Below are positions 9,001-16,385 of a DNA stretch of 23,220 nucleotides, in pieces. This DNA comes from a virus. The stretch spans positions 1 to 23,220 of the IMG/VR virus record IMGVR_UViG_3300034062_003968; one strand, given 5' to 3'. The position numbers and the translations under genes were made by a program. Every line of letters starts with the position of its first letter. The stretch's first letter is position 1. The notes beneath the pieces were generated by a model. That model made no database searches, had not been told where the DNA came from, and saw only the letters and a program-made list of their open reading frames with translations.

Positions 9001-10738
9001 GCCGACTGTCACCGCCACAGTGGCTGGCGACTTGGTGACACTGAGCTGGCCGGCATCAACCGGCAGCTACTCCATTGCCGCTTACGTGGTCCGGTCCAGC
9101 GCCGGTGCCATTGGCGAAATCAAGACCACCACCACCTCGCTACCGATCATCTGGAACGGCGTGCGGACTTTCTACGTGAAAGCGGTGGACTTGGCCGGCA
9201 ACGAGAGCGCCGAAGGTTCAGCAACAGTCACAATCACCCAAGCCGCCGCGCCAACTGTCTCCGTTTCTTACACAGGCCAAAACGCCGTACTGACTTGGAG
9301 CGAAGTAAACGGTACGACAAAAACGCGCTTTTACCGAATTGCACGCAACGACGCAACTGTTGCAATTTTGCAATCTACAAGCTACACCACGCGTATCGAC
9401 TGGACAGGTTCGCAGACATTTACCGTCCAAGCTGTTGACGCAAACAATAATCTTGGCGCTGCTGCAACTGTTGCTATCGCCCCCACGGCACCACCAGCTC
9501 CTAATGTGCAAAATACTTTCAGGGGCGAGCAGGTTCTGTTGAGCTGGGATCCCGTGCAGGGCAGCCTCGAAACGGCCTATTACAAAGTGCTCAGGGGCAA
9601 CACCTTTGCATCAGCTACCTTATTGGCTGAAATCAAGTCCACTACCTACAGCTTGAAGGTTGACTGGACAGGCACGCAGCGATTCTGGGTAGCGGCAGTT
9701 GACGTTATCGGCAAACAAGGCCCCGAGCAATTCCAAGACGTAGTGGTCACATCACCATCGGCGCCTGTGATCAGCCAGCAAGTGATTGACAACAACGTGT
9801 TGCTGCGCTGGACCGATTCAACACAAACGCTGCCCATCGTCTACTACGAACTACGCCGCGGCACTACCTACGCAGGCGGCACCTCGGTCGGCACCAAACA
9901 GGGGCTGTTCACCACGGTATTCGAGACCGTCTCTGGCGCCTACACCTACTGGCTGGCGGGCATCGACAGTGCAGGCAACGAAGGCACCCCGGCCAGTGTC
10001 TCCGCCCTCGTCAACCAGCCTCCGGATTACATCCTGCGCTCGGACATCAACAGCACCTTTAGCGGCACCTCCACCAACCTGACGCCCAATGGCACGGGCC
10101 TGCTGGCAACGGTAGATACGACAGAAACTTGGCAGTCGCACTTCACCTCCCGCGGCTGGAGCACACTGCAGGACCAAGTGAGCGCTGGCTTCACCATCTA
10201 CGCCATGCCGTCTACCACCACCGGCAGCTACGTCGAGGAGTTCGACTACAGCACCGTGCTGGCTGGCACCAAGATCACCTCAACGCTCACACGGCAGGCT
10301 GTGGCGGGCTCTGTGACGGTAACCCCAACGATCAGCGTAAAAACCGCATCTGGCGACCCTTGGACCGACTACGCAAACCAAGAGTCCATCTATGCCACCA
10401 ACTTCCGCTACGTGAAGGTCCGTTACGACTTCACCAGTGCTGGCGGCGATGACCTGCTGCAGCTCAGTGGACTGAACGTCCGCCTCGACATCAAGATCAA
10501 GAACGACATGGGCAATGGCACGGCAAACTCTGCGGATACTGGTGGAACGACGGTCAACTTCAATGTGCCGTTTGTGGATATTGAAAGCATTGGTGTCACA
10601 CCAAGCGGAACGACGCCCAGAATCGCGATCTATGATTTTGTGGACGTCGCCAATCCCACCAGCTTCAAGGTGCTGCTGTTCGATACCTCGGGCAACCGGG
10701 TGAGCGGCCCCTTCAGCTGGCAAGCCCGAGGAAGCTAA
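6086..10738 (+). CDS. Tail tip attachment protein, lambda gpJ-like, with internal Hint domain and Fn3 repeats
   Basis: A 1550-residue host-specificity protein of the tail tip. Residues 1-12 (MTRIVGAGGAGG) are followed by a 130-residue Hint domain (13-142), a Gly-rich linker, and then the gpJ core from about 165 (STQYASLIDLISEGEIEGL) to about 780, aligning well by eye with lambda J (for example YPNSALVALRVDAEQF and ATEGFT-like central motifs). About six fibronectin type III modules follow, beginning near residues 782, 877, 970, 1054, 1135 and 1225, each starting with a Pro/Ala-rich junction and including AVD- or DxxGN-type turns. The C-terminal 240 residues (1312-1550) are probably the distal host-contact region. 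The start overlaps the gpI stop (ATGA). Codon and word composition changes at about 9,000, within the Fn3 region. Function is firm; the exact receptor is unknown. Confidence 0.92.
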   Translation: MTRIVGAGGAGGCFLGHTLVRTPDGHRRIDELHPGDVVLSFDDRGKLHAAKILKVHVHEGEEVVRYRLWGGAVLDATPNHWVLNQYNAFVEIGTLGGDDCLVDENGHLRPIVERTALGCDTVYNLTVEGHHTFIAGGLRVHNAGLGTGLIAGAGGPEPTKGSGGGQTYTPTEAADTLDSTQYASLIDLISEGEIEGLKDNYKSIFLNNTPLQNADGSYNFSNVTVWARNGTQDQSYIPSTDAVENEVAVGVTVLQATPVVRTITDTTVDAARVTINIPALQRITDQGDIVGSVFRLQIATQYSGGGYTTVIDEIVRGRTADLYQRTYLVPLTGSKPVNIKVTRVTGDSSEQDAPGGASAKITNAFSWASYTELTYAKLRYPNSALVALRVDAEQFNSIPTRSYLIRGIKIRIPSNATVDSVTGRLIYAGVWNGSFGAAQWCSDPAWILYDLLTSTRYGFGNHINAAQLDKWAFYSASQYCAELVPNGFGGQEPRFSCNVNIQTQEEAYKLINDMCSVFRAMPYWSAGALTVSQDKPGDTAYLFTLANVAEEGFTYSSSSLKTRPNVAIVSYLDLELRDTAYEVVEDQASIAKYGAITTEISAFACTSRAQAGRIGEWLLYSEQYEGEVVAFTASIDAGVMVRPGQIIEVSDPVRAGARRGGRIAAATTTTVTVDDAAGLSATGATLSVILPDGTVATRNVSTIVSKVITLTSALPTAPNANSIWILENASIQTSTWRVLSVTEQDQAQYQISALAYNSSKYAYVERGRPLTQRDVSDLNEIPDAPTTLNLSETLYTYQSQVRAKVIASWPSVLGIAQYRVKWRKDNANWSIADVLTNDYEILDITPGLFEVQVFSMNAAMKLSTTAATDSINALGKTAPPANVTGFTSVLDGNIGVTLTWNSIADLDLSEYEIRQGSTWASSTFVTRVAATSYKLGQLAPGTLTYLIRAIDTSGIYSATAASTTVTISPPTAPTVTATVAGDLVTLSWPASTGSYSIAAYVVRSSAGAIGEIKTTTTSLPIIWNGVRTFYVKAVDLAGNESAEGSATVTITQAAAPTVSVSYTGQNAVLTWSEVNGTTKTRFYRIARNDATVAILQSTSYTTRIDWTGSQTFTVQAVDANNNLGAAATVAIAPTAPPAPNVQNTFRGEQVLLSWDPVQGSLETAYYKVLRGNTFASATLLAEIKSTTYSLKVDWTGTQRFWVAAVDVIGKQGPEQFQDVVVTSPSAPVISQQVIDNNVLLRWTDSTQTLPIVYYELRRGTTYAGGTSVGTKQGLFTTVFETVSGAYTYWLAGIDSAGNEGTPASVSALVNQPPDYILRSDINSTFSGTSTNLTPNGTGLLATVDTTETWQSHFTSRGWSTLQDQVSAGFTIYAMPSTTTGSYVEEFDYSTVLAGTKITSTLTRQAVAGSVTVTPTISVKTASGDPWTDYANQESIYATNFRYVKVRYDFTSAGGDDLLQLSGLNVRLDIKIKNDMGNGTANSADTGGTTVNFNVPFVDIESIGVTPSGTTPRIAIYDFVDVANPTSFKVLLFDTSGNRVSGPFSWQARGS
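6122..6511 (+). other. Intein-like Hint domain (bacterial intein-like, BIL type) inside gpJ
   Basis: Encodes residues 13-142 of gpJ. It starts with Cys (CFLGHTLVRTPDGHRRI, block A), has a block B TPNH motif (DATPNHWVLN, about residue 75 of gpJ), a block F-like stretch (TVYNLTVEGHHTFIAGG) and ends with His-Asn (GLRVHN, block G). There is no homing endonuclease domain; about 130 residues is mini-intein size. The residue after Asn is Ala, not Cys, Ser or Thr, so standard protein splicing lacks its +1 nucleophile. This arrangement fits A-type BIL domains, which cleave and sometimes splice by another route. The flanks are Gly-rich (GAGGAGG before, AGLGTGLIAGAGG after). Activity is inferred from motifs only. 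Confidence 0.88.
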
Positions 10739-10741
10739 GCC

Positions 10742-12937
10742 ATGGCCAACTGGTCCAACCCACTGCTGACCAGCACCTACACCAACTTCCTCACGGAGGT
10801 CAAGGACCGCGACACGGACCTGGCGCTGCAGTTTGACGGCACAACCAGTAGCAACATCCCCACAAACGCCATCCGCTGGAACAGCTCGGTCAACCGCTGG
10901 CAGAAGTGGAACGGCAGCAGCTGGGCAGAGCTAACCAGCACCTATGCGCTGACCGGTCTCAGCACCACAGGCAACGCCACCATTGGCGGCACATTGGGCT
11001 CTGGGGCAATCACCAGCACGGGCAGCGTCAGTGGCACCGCATTGATACCCACGGGCAACACCGTGCCAGCCACAGGCGTTTACCTGCCATCTACCAATGT
11101 GTTTGGCGTTGCGACGAGCAGCACAGCGCGAATCATCGTTGACGCAAGCGGTAATGTCGGCATCGGCACGCTGAGCCCGGTAGTGGGCTTGCACATTGCA
11201 CAGGCTGCGGCTTCTGCCACAACAGGTAATTTCCTTGTTGCCCCACCGGCTGCAGGCCAAGCACGGATGCGCCTGTATAACCAAGGCGGCCAGGCTGAGT
11301 GGATTTTTGGTCAAAAGACCGGCACAGACCACAGCTTCAAGCTGAGCAAAAGCGTCGCGGGTTCAGAGTCTGATTATCTGACAGTTGACACCACCGGCCG
11401 CGTGGGAATTGGCACGCTGTCACCGGCCAGCCTGCTGCATGTGCTGGAGAACGGCAATGCGCAGATCAACATCAGTGCGACAGATGCCGGGAGCAACAGC
11501 GCCGGCATTTCGCTTGAAAACCAAGGACAACGGAATTGGCAGATCTGGGCCGATCGCGCAACAGATCAGTTCAGGATTGGCAACAACAGTCGAGGGTCAA
11601 CAAACCTTGCCATCGACAGCTCCGGCAGCGTGGGGATTGGGACGAGCAGCCCCAACACTCGCCTTCACCTGAACAGTGGCGAGCTGACCATTTCTACAGG
11701 AGCAAACACAACTGATGCAGGCGGAATAGTCAATTTTGGCATTGCGGCATTGCCGTCATCTTCGCCTATGGCAACCGTTCAAGGGTTGTTAGTAAATGCA
11801 ACAGGAACAGAATTACAAGGCGGCCTAGGTTTCTTCACGCGCCCTAATGGTACGGCGGGGCAGTCGCTTCAGCGCCGGATGACAATAAGTGAAGCAGGCA
11901 GCGTGGGGATTGGAAACTCGAGCCCAGGTTACAGGTTAGATGTTACTAGCGCAGACACAACTGCAGGCATTGGCTATGCAGCACGATTCCGCGCAAATGC
12001 AACTGCAGGGGCTGCGGCAATCCAATTCACCGACACCGGTGTATCAACGCAGTATGGGTTTATTGCGTGCGATTCTTCTTTAAATCTTAAATTTGCATCT
12101 GGAGATAGTGAACGCCTTCGCATCACGTCAGCCGGCCGCCTTGGCCTAAACACCACAGCCCCTGGAACAAGCTTCGATGTTGCGTTGGCTGCACCTTCGG
12201 CCACGATTGGCAACATCCGCATCTCGCCCAGTTCTCCTGGCCAGGCCCGGTATCACCTCTACAACGGAGGAGCCACGGCTGAGTGGGTGTTTGGCCAAGC
12301 CACTAGCACCAGTCACGACTTCACCTTTAGCAAGTCCGTTGGTGGCAGTGAAAGCGAGTACCTGCGCATCGGCACCTCCGGTCAGATCGGCATTGGCGGC
12401 GCCAACTACGGCACCAGCGGCCAAGTGCTCACCAGCAACGGCTCTGGTTCGTCGCCATCGTGGACAACTGTTGCCGCACTCACCGCCGGCACCGCCGTAA
12501 GCGCAACAGGCACTGCCGTTGATTTCACCGGCATTCCATCATCGGTAAAGCGCATTACCGTGATGATTGACGCCGTGAGCACGGATGCCTCTGCCACACT
12601 CGCAGTTCAGCTAGGAGATAGTGGCGGCATTGAAACTTCTGGCTACACCGGAGGTCTTGCATGGACAGGTCCAAGTACAGGCAGCAGCGGATCGGCCAGC
12701 ACATTCCCACTTGCTATAGGAGCCGCGAGTGATACCGTTTCTGGTCACGCTGTTATTACTAAAGTTTCTGGCAACACATGGGTGCTATCCAGCACAGTAG
12801 CCCGTGACAATGATGACCTTGTATTTATCAGCGGTGGATCAAAAGGCGTTTCTGCAACATTGGATCGCATCCGCATCACCACAACAGGCGGCAGTGCATC
12901 CTTTGACGGAGGCACTGTGAACATTCTGTATGAGTGA
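10742..12937 (+). CDS. Tail fibre / receptor-binding protein with VGIGT repeats
   Basis: A 731-residue protein placed straight after gpJ (three-base gap, start ATG preceded by GAGGAAG). The N-terminal 80 residues include a WNSSVNRWQKWNGSSWAEL segment, typical of phage fibre attachment or carbohydrate-facing regions. The shaft has spaced repeats of the form G-x-V-G-I-G-x-x-S-P followed by LH or LD: near residues 138, 220, 296, 387, 466 and 548. A 70-residue unit is duplicated (about 157-226 and 485-553). The C-terminal 150 residues form a beta-rich head beginning TAGTAVSATGTAVDFTGIP, which may contact the receptor. No intramolecular chaperone (peptidase S74) signature is seen, although VGIGT repeats often precede one. 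The name is by context and repeat type; the receptor cannot be told. Confidence 0.8.
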   Translation: MANWSNPLLTSTYTNFLTEVKDRDTDLALQFDGTTSSNIPTNAIRWNSSVNRWQKWNGSSWAELTSTYALTGLSTTGNATIGGTLGSGAITSTGSVSGTALIPTGNTVPATGVYLPSTNVFGVATSSTARIIVDASGNVGIGTLSPVVGLHIAQAAASATTGNFLVAPPAAGQARMRLYNQGGQAEWIFGQKTGTDHSFKLSKSVAGSESDYLTVDTTGRVGIGTLSPASLLHVLENGNAQINISATDAGSNSAGISLENQGQRNWQIWADRATDQFRIGNNSRGSTNLAIDSSGSVGIGTSSPNTRLHLNSGELTISTGANTTDAGGIVNFGIAALPSSSPMATVQGLLVNATGTELQGGLGFFTRPNGTAGQSLQRRMTISEAGSVGIGNSSPGYRLDVTSADTTAGIGYAARFRANATAGAAAIQFTDTGVSTQYGFIACDSSLNLKFASGDSERLRITSAGRLGLNTTAPGTSFDVALAAPSATIGNIRISPSSPGQARYHLYNGGATAEWVFGQATSTSHDFTFSKSVGGSESEYLRIGTSGQIGIGGANYGTSGQVLTSNGSGSSPSWTTVAALTAGTAVSATGTAVDFTGIPSSVKRITVMIDAVSTDASATLAVQLGDSGGIETSGYTGGLAWTGPSTGSSGSASTFPLAIGAASDTVSGHAVITKVSGNTWVLSSTVARDNDDLVFISGGSKGVSATLDRIRITTTGGSASFDGGTVNILYE
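11210..11419 (+). repeat. First copy of internal duplication in the tail fibre gene
   Basis: Encodes roughly fibre residues 157-226, with the landmarks SATTGN, PGQAR-like GQARMRLYN, AEWIFGQ and SKSVAGSESDYL, ending at a VGIGT unit. The second copy lies at 12194-12401; the two are about 55% identical at protein level by eye, so the duplication is old. Confidence 0.7.
12194..12401 (+). repeat. Second copy of internal duplication in the tail fibre gene
   Basis: Encodes roughly fibre residues 485-553, with SATIGN, GQARYHLYN, AEWVFGQ and SKSVGGSESEYL, ending at GQIGIGG. It pairs with the copy at 11210-11419. Confidence 0.7.
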
Positions 12938-12985
12938 TGTTGACTGATTGACAGCAGCTACACTTTCACCATCTAACCCCACCTC

Positions 12986-13177
12986 ATGTCCGAGTCCAAG
13001 CAAAAGCTGGTCGAGCTGATCGAGGCTTACGCCACCGCGAAAGCGACCGGCAACGCCCTCCTTATCCAGTCCGCCGGCGCCACGCTGGTCGGTTACCTGG
13101 AAAGCGTCGAGATCACCGAAGCTCAGCCGGCTAACGCCGAGCTGACCGAAACCGAAACCGAGCAAACCGATGCCTGA
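12986..13177 (+). CDS. Small acidic protein of unknown function
   Basis: A 63-residue protein starting MSESKQKLVELIEAYATAKA. It is probably mostly helical, with an acidic, low-complexity C-terminus rich in Glu and Thr (TETETEQTDA). Not recognised as a named family. It lies 48 bases after the fibre gene and overlaps the next gene by eight bases, so it belongs to the same late transcript. A role in virion assembly or as a fibre partner would be a guess. Confidence 0.65.
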   Translation: MSESKQKLVELIEAYATAKATGNALLIQSAGATLVGYLESVEITEAQPANAELTETETEQTDA

Positions 13178-13490
13178 CATCACCTACACCTGGCTCATCT
13201 CCCAGCTGGACTGCGCCCCACAGGAGAACAACCTAGAGGACGTGGTAAAAACCATCCACTGGCGCTACCAAGCCACTGATGGTACGCACACCGCTGACTG
13301 CTACGGCAGCATCGGCGTCGGCGAAGTGGATCCTGATGACTTCACCCCTTACGCCGAACTGACCAAGGACCAAGTGATTGCTTGGCTTGAGACTCAGTTG
13401 GATGTTGAGGAGCTTGAGCGGAACCTCGCCGGCCAACTGGCCGCGCTGGCTAACCCGCCGATCATCTCGCCTGATCTGCCGTGGCAGTAA
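13170..13490 (+). CDS. Conserved phage protein of unknown function (DUF7936-like)
   Basis: A 106-residue acidic protein. It starts MPDITYTWLISQLDC and contains VVKTIHWRYQATDGTHTADCYGSIG, a short beta-rich block that resembles, from memory, a small phage family often found beside tail genes and written DUF7936; the DUF number is uncertain. The C-terminal half is helical (KDQVIAWLETQLDVEELE). It overlaps the previous gene by eight bases (ATGCCTGA) and the next small gene by ten. The gene is well supported by coupling and codon structure; the function is unknown. Confidence 0.72.
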   Translation: MPDITYTWLISQLDCAPQENNLEDVVKTIHWRYQATDGTHTADCYGSIGVGEVDPDDFTPYAELTKDQVIAWLETQLDVEELERNLAGQLAALANPPIISPDLPWQ

Positions 13491-13621
13491 AGGCCAAGAC
13501 CGGATCCCTCGGCCGCAGCGGCCATACACAGGGACCGCCCAAGACAACCAGCCAAGGCCAGGGCCTCCACAGCAGACCCCGCCGCGTAGGCAAAAAGAAG
13601 TCACGCGGGCAGGGTCGTTAG
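13481..13621 (+). CDS. Small basic protein (46 residues) ending KKKSRGQGR
   Basis: A GTG-started frame of 46 residues. It is very basic and rich in Gly, Ser, Gln and Pro, beginning with VAVKAKTGSLGRSGHTQGPP and ending VGKKKSRGQGR before TAG. Phages of cyanobacteria often carry a tiny basic protein with a KK-x-RGQGR end in this position, as I recall; this resemblance and the ten-base overlap with the preceding gene are the support. No good Shine-Dalgarno sequence precedes the GTG, so translation probably depends on coupling. Probably unstructured and nucleic-acid or virion binding, but that is a guess. A hairpin begins 15 bases after the stop. Confidence 0.62.
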   Translation: MAVKAKTGSLGRSGHTQGPPKTTSQGQGLHSRPRRVGKKKSRGQGR

Positions 13622-13635
13622 GCTGTGAATTACAT

Positions 13636-13667
13636 GCAGTCCTCCACCCGCCCCCTAGGAGGACTGC
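13636..13667 (+). terminator. Strong hairpin, candidate terminator
   Basis: A perfect ten-base-pair stem, GCAGTCCTCC with GGAGGACTGC, around a 12-base loop, in the gap between the tail operon and the lysis genes. It is followed by TTCCCT, not a long T run, so it is at best a weak or factor-aided terminator. It could instead be an RNA processing or stability element. Confidence 0.5.
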
Positions 13668-13685
13668 TTCCCTAACGCGAAGCCC

Positions 13686-13934
13686 ATGATCGAAGTCATC
13701 GCCGCCATTGCGGGAGCCTCCATCTCAGTCGCAGCGATGGGCGCCATGGGCTTTAGCAGGCGCAGCGACGAAGCCCGCGACGCCGTAATAAAACTAACCA
13801 CAGCAGTAGAGCACATAGCAGCTCAGCTAGAAGTGCTACACACAGACATGAAAGAGGATCGCCGCGAAACCTTCGGCCGCCTCTCAACAGTTGAACAGCG
13901 GGTATCTAAGCTAGAAGCACGCCCCGGCCGCTGA
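13686..13934 (+). CDS. Small membrane-anchored coiled-coil protein, lysis region
   Basis: An 82-residue protein with one hydrophobic N-terminal segment (MIEVIAAIAGASISVAAMGAMGF, residues about 1-23), then a charged helical region with coiled-coil character (about 30-80). It sits two genes before the endolysin, so a lysis-accessory or holin-like role is plausible, but one membrane segment plus a soluble coil does not prove a holin. No clear Shine-Dalgarno sequence precedes the ATG; the preceding hairpin ends 18 bases upstream. It is followed after three bases by another small hydrophobic protein. Confidence 0.68.
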   Translation: MIEVIAAIAGASISVAAMGAMGFSRRSDEARDAVIKLTTAVEHIAAQLEVLHTDMKEDRRETFGRLSTVEQRVSKLEARPGR

Positions 13935-13937
13935 CCC

Positions 13938-14123
13938 ATGGACCGCCTCTCCGACTATCTGGCTCTGGCCGTCGCCGTTCACGGCGTTGCAGTCGTGGTG
14001 GTGAACCTTACGCCAACTCCGCGCGATGATGAAGCCCTCGACGCCTACACCCGTTTGGCCGTAAAGGCCTATCGCGCTGTTGAGATTCTGGCCGGCGTAA
14101 TTAGTCCTCTCGTCAAGCGCTAA
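13938..14123 (+). CDS. Small hydrophobic protein, holin candidate
   Basis: A 61-residue protein with a hydrophobic N-terminal half (LALAVAVHGVAVVVVNLTP, about 9-27), a short charged middle (RDDEALD) and a second mildly hydrophobic helix near the C-terminus (VEILAGVISPLVK). Size, membrane character and position immediately before the endolysin make it a reasonable holin candidate, although no named holin family is recognised. It shares the NLTPTP motif, from memory, with small phage proteins next to lysozymes. Three bases separate it from the previous gene. Confidence 0.66.
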   Translation: MDRLSDYLALAVAVHGVAVVVVNLTPTPRDDEALDAYTRLAVKAYRAVEILAGVISPLVKR

Positions 14124-14146
14124 GCAGTAGTGGTGAGCCGAAGCTA

Positions 14147-15325
14147 ATGTCTACACAACGCCTGCGCCTAATTGATCTGTTCCGTTATTACAAGGGCTTA
14201 CCCCATCAAATCGCCGCCATAAGTGAGTTGGAAGCGGCCATCAACAAACGTGCTCCCCACCTCCTAAGCCGCGATCAGCCGTGGTTCAAGACCTGGAGCG
14301 TCCCAGGCAAGCAGACCGACTTAGCTGATGCGATCCAGCTAATCAAGGAATTTGAAGGCTGCCATCTTAGCGCCTATCCCGATCCGCTAAGCGGCGGCGA
14401 TCCTTGGACGATCGGTTACGGCACAACGCGCTATGGCGCTGGCGACCCCGTAAAACGCGGCGACAAGATCAACGTAATCGAAGCCGACATGCTGCTCCGC
14501 CTTGAGGTGGACCGCATCGCCGAACGCCTCCGCTCCACCGTGCCCAGCTGGGCCACGTTAAACGATCCGCAGCGCTGCGCACTTGTAAGTTTCGCCTACA
14601 ACTTGGGCGCCGACTTTTACGGCAAGCCTGGGTTCGACACCATCAGCGCAGCGCTGCGCGACAAGGACTTTGCTGCCGTACCAGCGGCACTGCTGCTTTA
14701 CCGCAACCCTGGTACGAATGTCGAAGCCGGCCTACTGCGCCGCCGTAAGGCCGAAGGGGCACTGTGGCAAAAAGGCACCCCACAACTGCAACAGCAGGGC
14801 ATTTTGTTGCGCGTCCCTTATGAGGCACAGAACGACAACGCCAGCGGCACCGGCTACCGCGAATGCTTCAGCAGCAGCGCTGCCATGGTAAGCCGGTTCT
14901 ACGGCAAAATTGCCAACGATAATGCCTATAACAAGATCCGCGCCAAGTACGGCGATACCACCGACGCGCAGGCGCAGATCAAGGCGCTGCAGTCCCTAGG
15001 GCTCAACGCGCGGCTGCGCACGAACTGCAGCCCTGCCGTGATCGACACTGAGCTGGAGGCGGGGCGCCCAGTGATGGTGGGCTGGCTGCATAAGGGGCCT
15101 GTCGGCGCACCCACCGGCGGCGGTCACTGGAGCGTGATTATCGGCGCAACCAGCGGCGCTTACATCCACAACGATCCGAACGGCGAGGCCGACATGGTGA
15201 ACGGCGGCTACCTCAACCACACCAAAGGTGCCGGAATCGCCTACAGCCGTAAAAACTGGTTGCGTCGCTGGGAGGTTGATGGCCCCGGCACCGGCTGGGC
15301 AATGCTTGTAAGCCACGCCCCTTAG
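14147..15325 (+). CDS. Endolysin: GH24 lysozyme fused to C39-like peptidase
   Basis: A 392-residue bifunctional lysis enzyme. After a 55-residue N-terminal helical segment, residues about 62-210 form a GH24 (T4-type) lysozyme domain: Glu70 and Asp79 in EGCHLSAYPD are spaced as the catalytic Glu and Asp of T4 lysozyme, followed by WTIGYGTT and the conserved helix CALVSFAYNLG. Residues about 220-392 form a Peptidase_C39_2-like cysteine peptidase, with Cys240 (YRECFSSSAAM), His327 (GGGHWSVIIG) and Asn342 or Asp343 (HNDPNG). The two halves would cut the glycan and peptide parts of peptidoglycan. No signal peptide is seen, so release through a holin from the preceding genes is expected. It is followed by a metallophosphoesterase. 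Confidence 0.92.
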   Translation: MSTQRLRLIDLFRYYKGLPHQIAAISELEAAINKRAPHLLSRDQPWFKTWSVPGKQTDLADAIQLIKEFEGCHLSAYPDPLSGGDPWTIGYGTTRYGAGDPVKRGDKINVIEADMLLRLEVDRIAERLRSTVPSWATLNDPQRCALVSFAYNLGADFYGKPGFDTISAALRDKDFAAVPAALLLYRNPGTNVEAGLLRRRKAEGALWQKGTPQLQQQGILLRVPYEAQNDNASGTGYRECFSSSAAMVSRFYGKIANDNAYNKIRAKYGDTTDAQAQIKALQSLGLNARLRTNCSPAVIDTELEAGRPVMVGWLHKGPVGAPTGGGHWSVIIGATSGAYIHNDPNGEADMVNGGYLNHTKGAGIAYSRKNWLRRWEVDGPGTGWAMLVSHAP

Positions 15326-15351
15326 GCTAAGTACACACGGAGCCCCGTCTT

Positions 15352-16206
15352 GTGGACATCACCTCTATTCGCAAGACGCCAGAGCTTCTAGAGCTGCGCA
15401 TCCCCTACACAACCTTTACCGAAACAGCGACATTCCTGCTACTTAGTGACATCCACTTAGACAACCCGAAGTGCGACCGCAAGCTGCTGGCCAAGCATCT
15501 CGATGAATGCCGCGCCCAGAATGGCCACGTCCTTATGTTCGGAGATGTGCTCTGCCTCATGCAGGGCAAAAAGGACCGCCGAGCAAGCAAAGGTGACATC
15601 CGCCCAGAACACCTAGGCGGTAATTACTTTGACCTCGTATTTAGTGAGGCCGCGGAGTTCTTCAAGCCGTGGCAAGACATCATCCTTATGGCAGGCGATG
15701 GCAACCACGAAACCGCCGTAAGCAACAACCAGGAGATCGACCCCTTAGAAAATGTTGTGCGGTTGATGCGCAACAACGGCAGCAACATTGAGCACATGGG
15801 CTATCAGGGCTGGCTTAGGTTCAGCTTTACGCAGGACGGCAACAGCAAAACCAGGCGCTGCATGTTGTTCTTCCATCACGGCGCCTGGGGCGGCATCATT
15901 ACTAAGGGCACCATGGGCGGTGGACGCTATGCCTCGATCGCTCCAGACGCCGACATCCTCGTAAACGGCCACAACCACGAGCGCAGCGTCGTCGCCCACT
16001 CCTGCTATCGCGTCGATCAGAACGGCCGCGCCTGGGTGGAGCAGCGCTGGCACGTCCAGTGCGGCACCTACAAGCAGGAGTTCGGAGGAACCGGCGGATG
16101 GGCGGTGGAACGCATCGTCATGCCGAAGTCACTCGGCGGAATCTGGCTTACACTGCGTCCACGCCATCGCGGGGGCGTTGAAATTACCTGCACCCCCACC
16201 GTATGA
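15352..16206 (+). CDS. Calcineurin-like metallophosphoesterase
   Basis: A 284-residue protein with all metal-binding motifs of the superfamily: SDIHLD (Asp33, His35), FGDV (Asp65), GDGNHE (Asn118, His119), FFHHG (His175 or 176) and NGHNHE (His207, His209). It probably hydrolyses a phosphodiester or phosphomonoester with two metal ions; the substrate (nucleic acid, nucleotide or protein phosphate) cannot be deduced. The GTG start at 15352 has GGAG about ten bases upstream. It lies after the endolysin and ends in an ATGA overlap with the next small gene, so they are probably co-translated. Phage phosphoesterases near HNH nucleases are often involved in nucleic-acid handling; that is inference. 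Confidence 0.9.
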   Translation: MDITSIRKTPELLELRIPYTTFTETATFLLLSDIHLDNPKCDRKLLAKHLDECRAQNGHVLMFGDVLCLMQGKKDRRASKGDIRPEHLGGNYFDLVFSEAAEFFKPWQDIILMAGDGNHETAVSNNQEIDPLENVVRLMRNNGSNIEHMGYQGWLRFSFTQDGNSKTRRCMLFFHHGAWGGIITKGTMGGGRYASIAPDADILVNGHNHERSVVAHSCYRVDQNGRAWVEQRWHVQCGTYKQEFGGTGGWAVERIVMPKSLGGIWLTLRPRHRGGVEITCTPTV

Positions 16207-16385
16207 GGCAGTACGTCCTAGAGATCGAGTACACAATCGTCGTCGAAAGCGAAGACGACGACCCCGAAACCGTAAGTGACGATTTCGCCTCCCGTCTCAC
16301 AGAGTTAGCTCCATCGAACGACCATATCTTAGGTCTTTCGGTCAACGTCCTACCCATCCCGGAGTTGCGTGGATCATCAGATTGA
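16203..16385 (+). CDS. Small acidic protein of unknown function
   Basis: A 60-residue protein, rich in Glu and Asp (YTIVVESEDDDPETVSDDFA) with a beta-strand-like N-terminus. It overlaps the metallophosphoesterase by four bases and the HNH gene by 17. Not recognised. The tight coupling on both sides is the main support; the acidic character could suit a DNA-mimic or a partner of the adjacent phosphoesterase or nuclease, but nothing proves that. Confidence 0.6.
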   Translation: MRQYVLEIEYTIVVESEDDDPETVSDDFASRLTELAPSNDHILGLSVNVLPIPELRGSSD

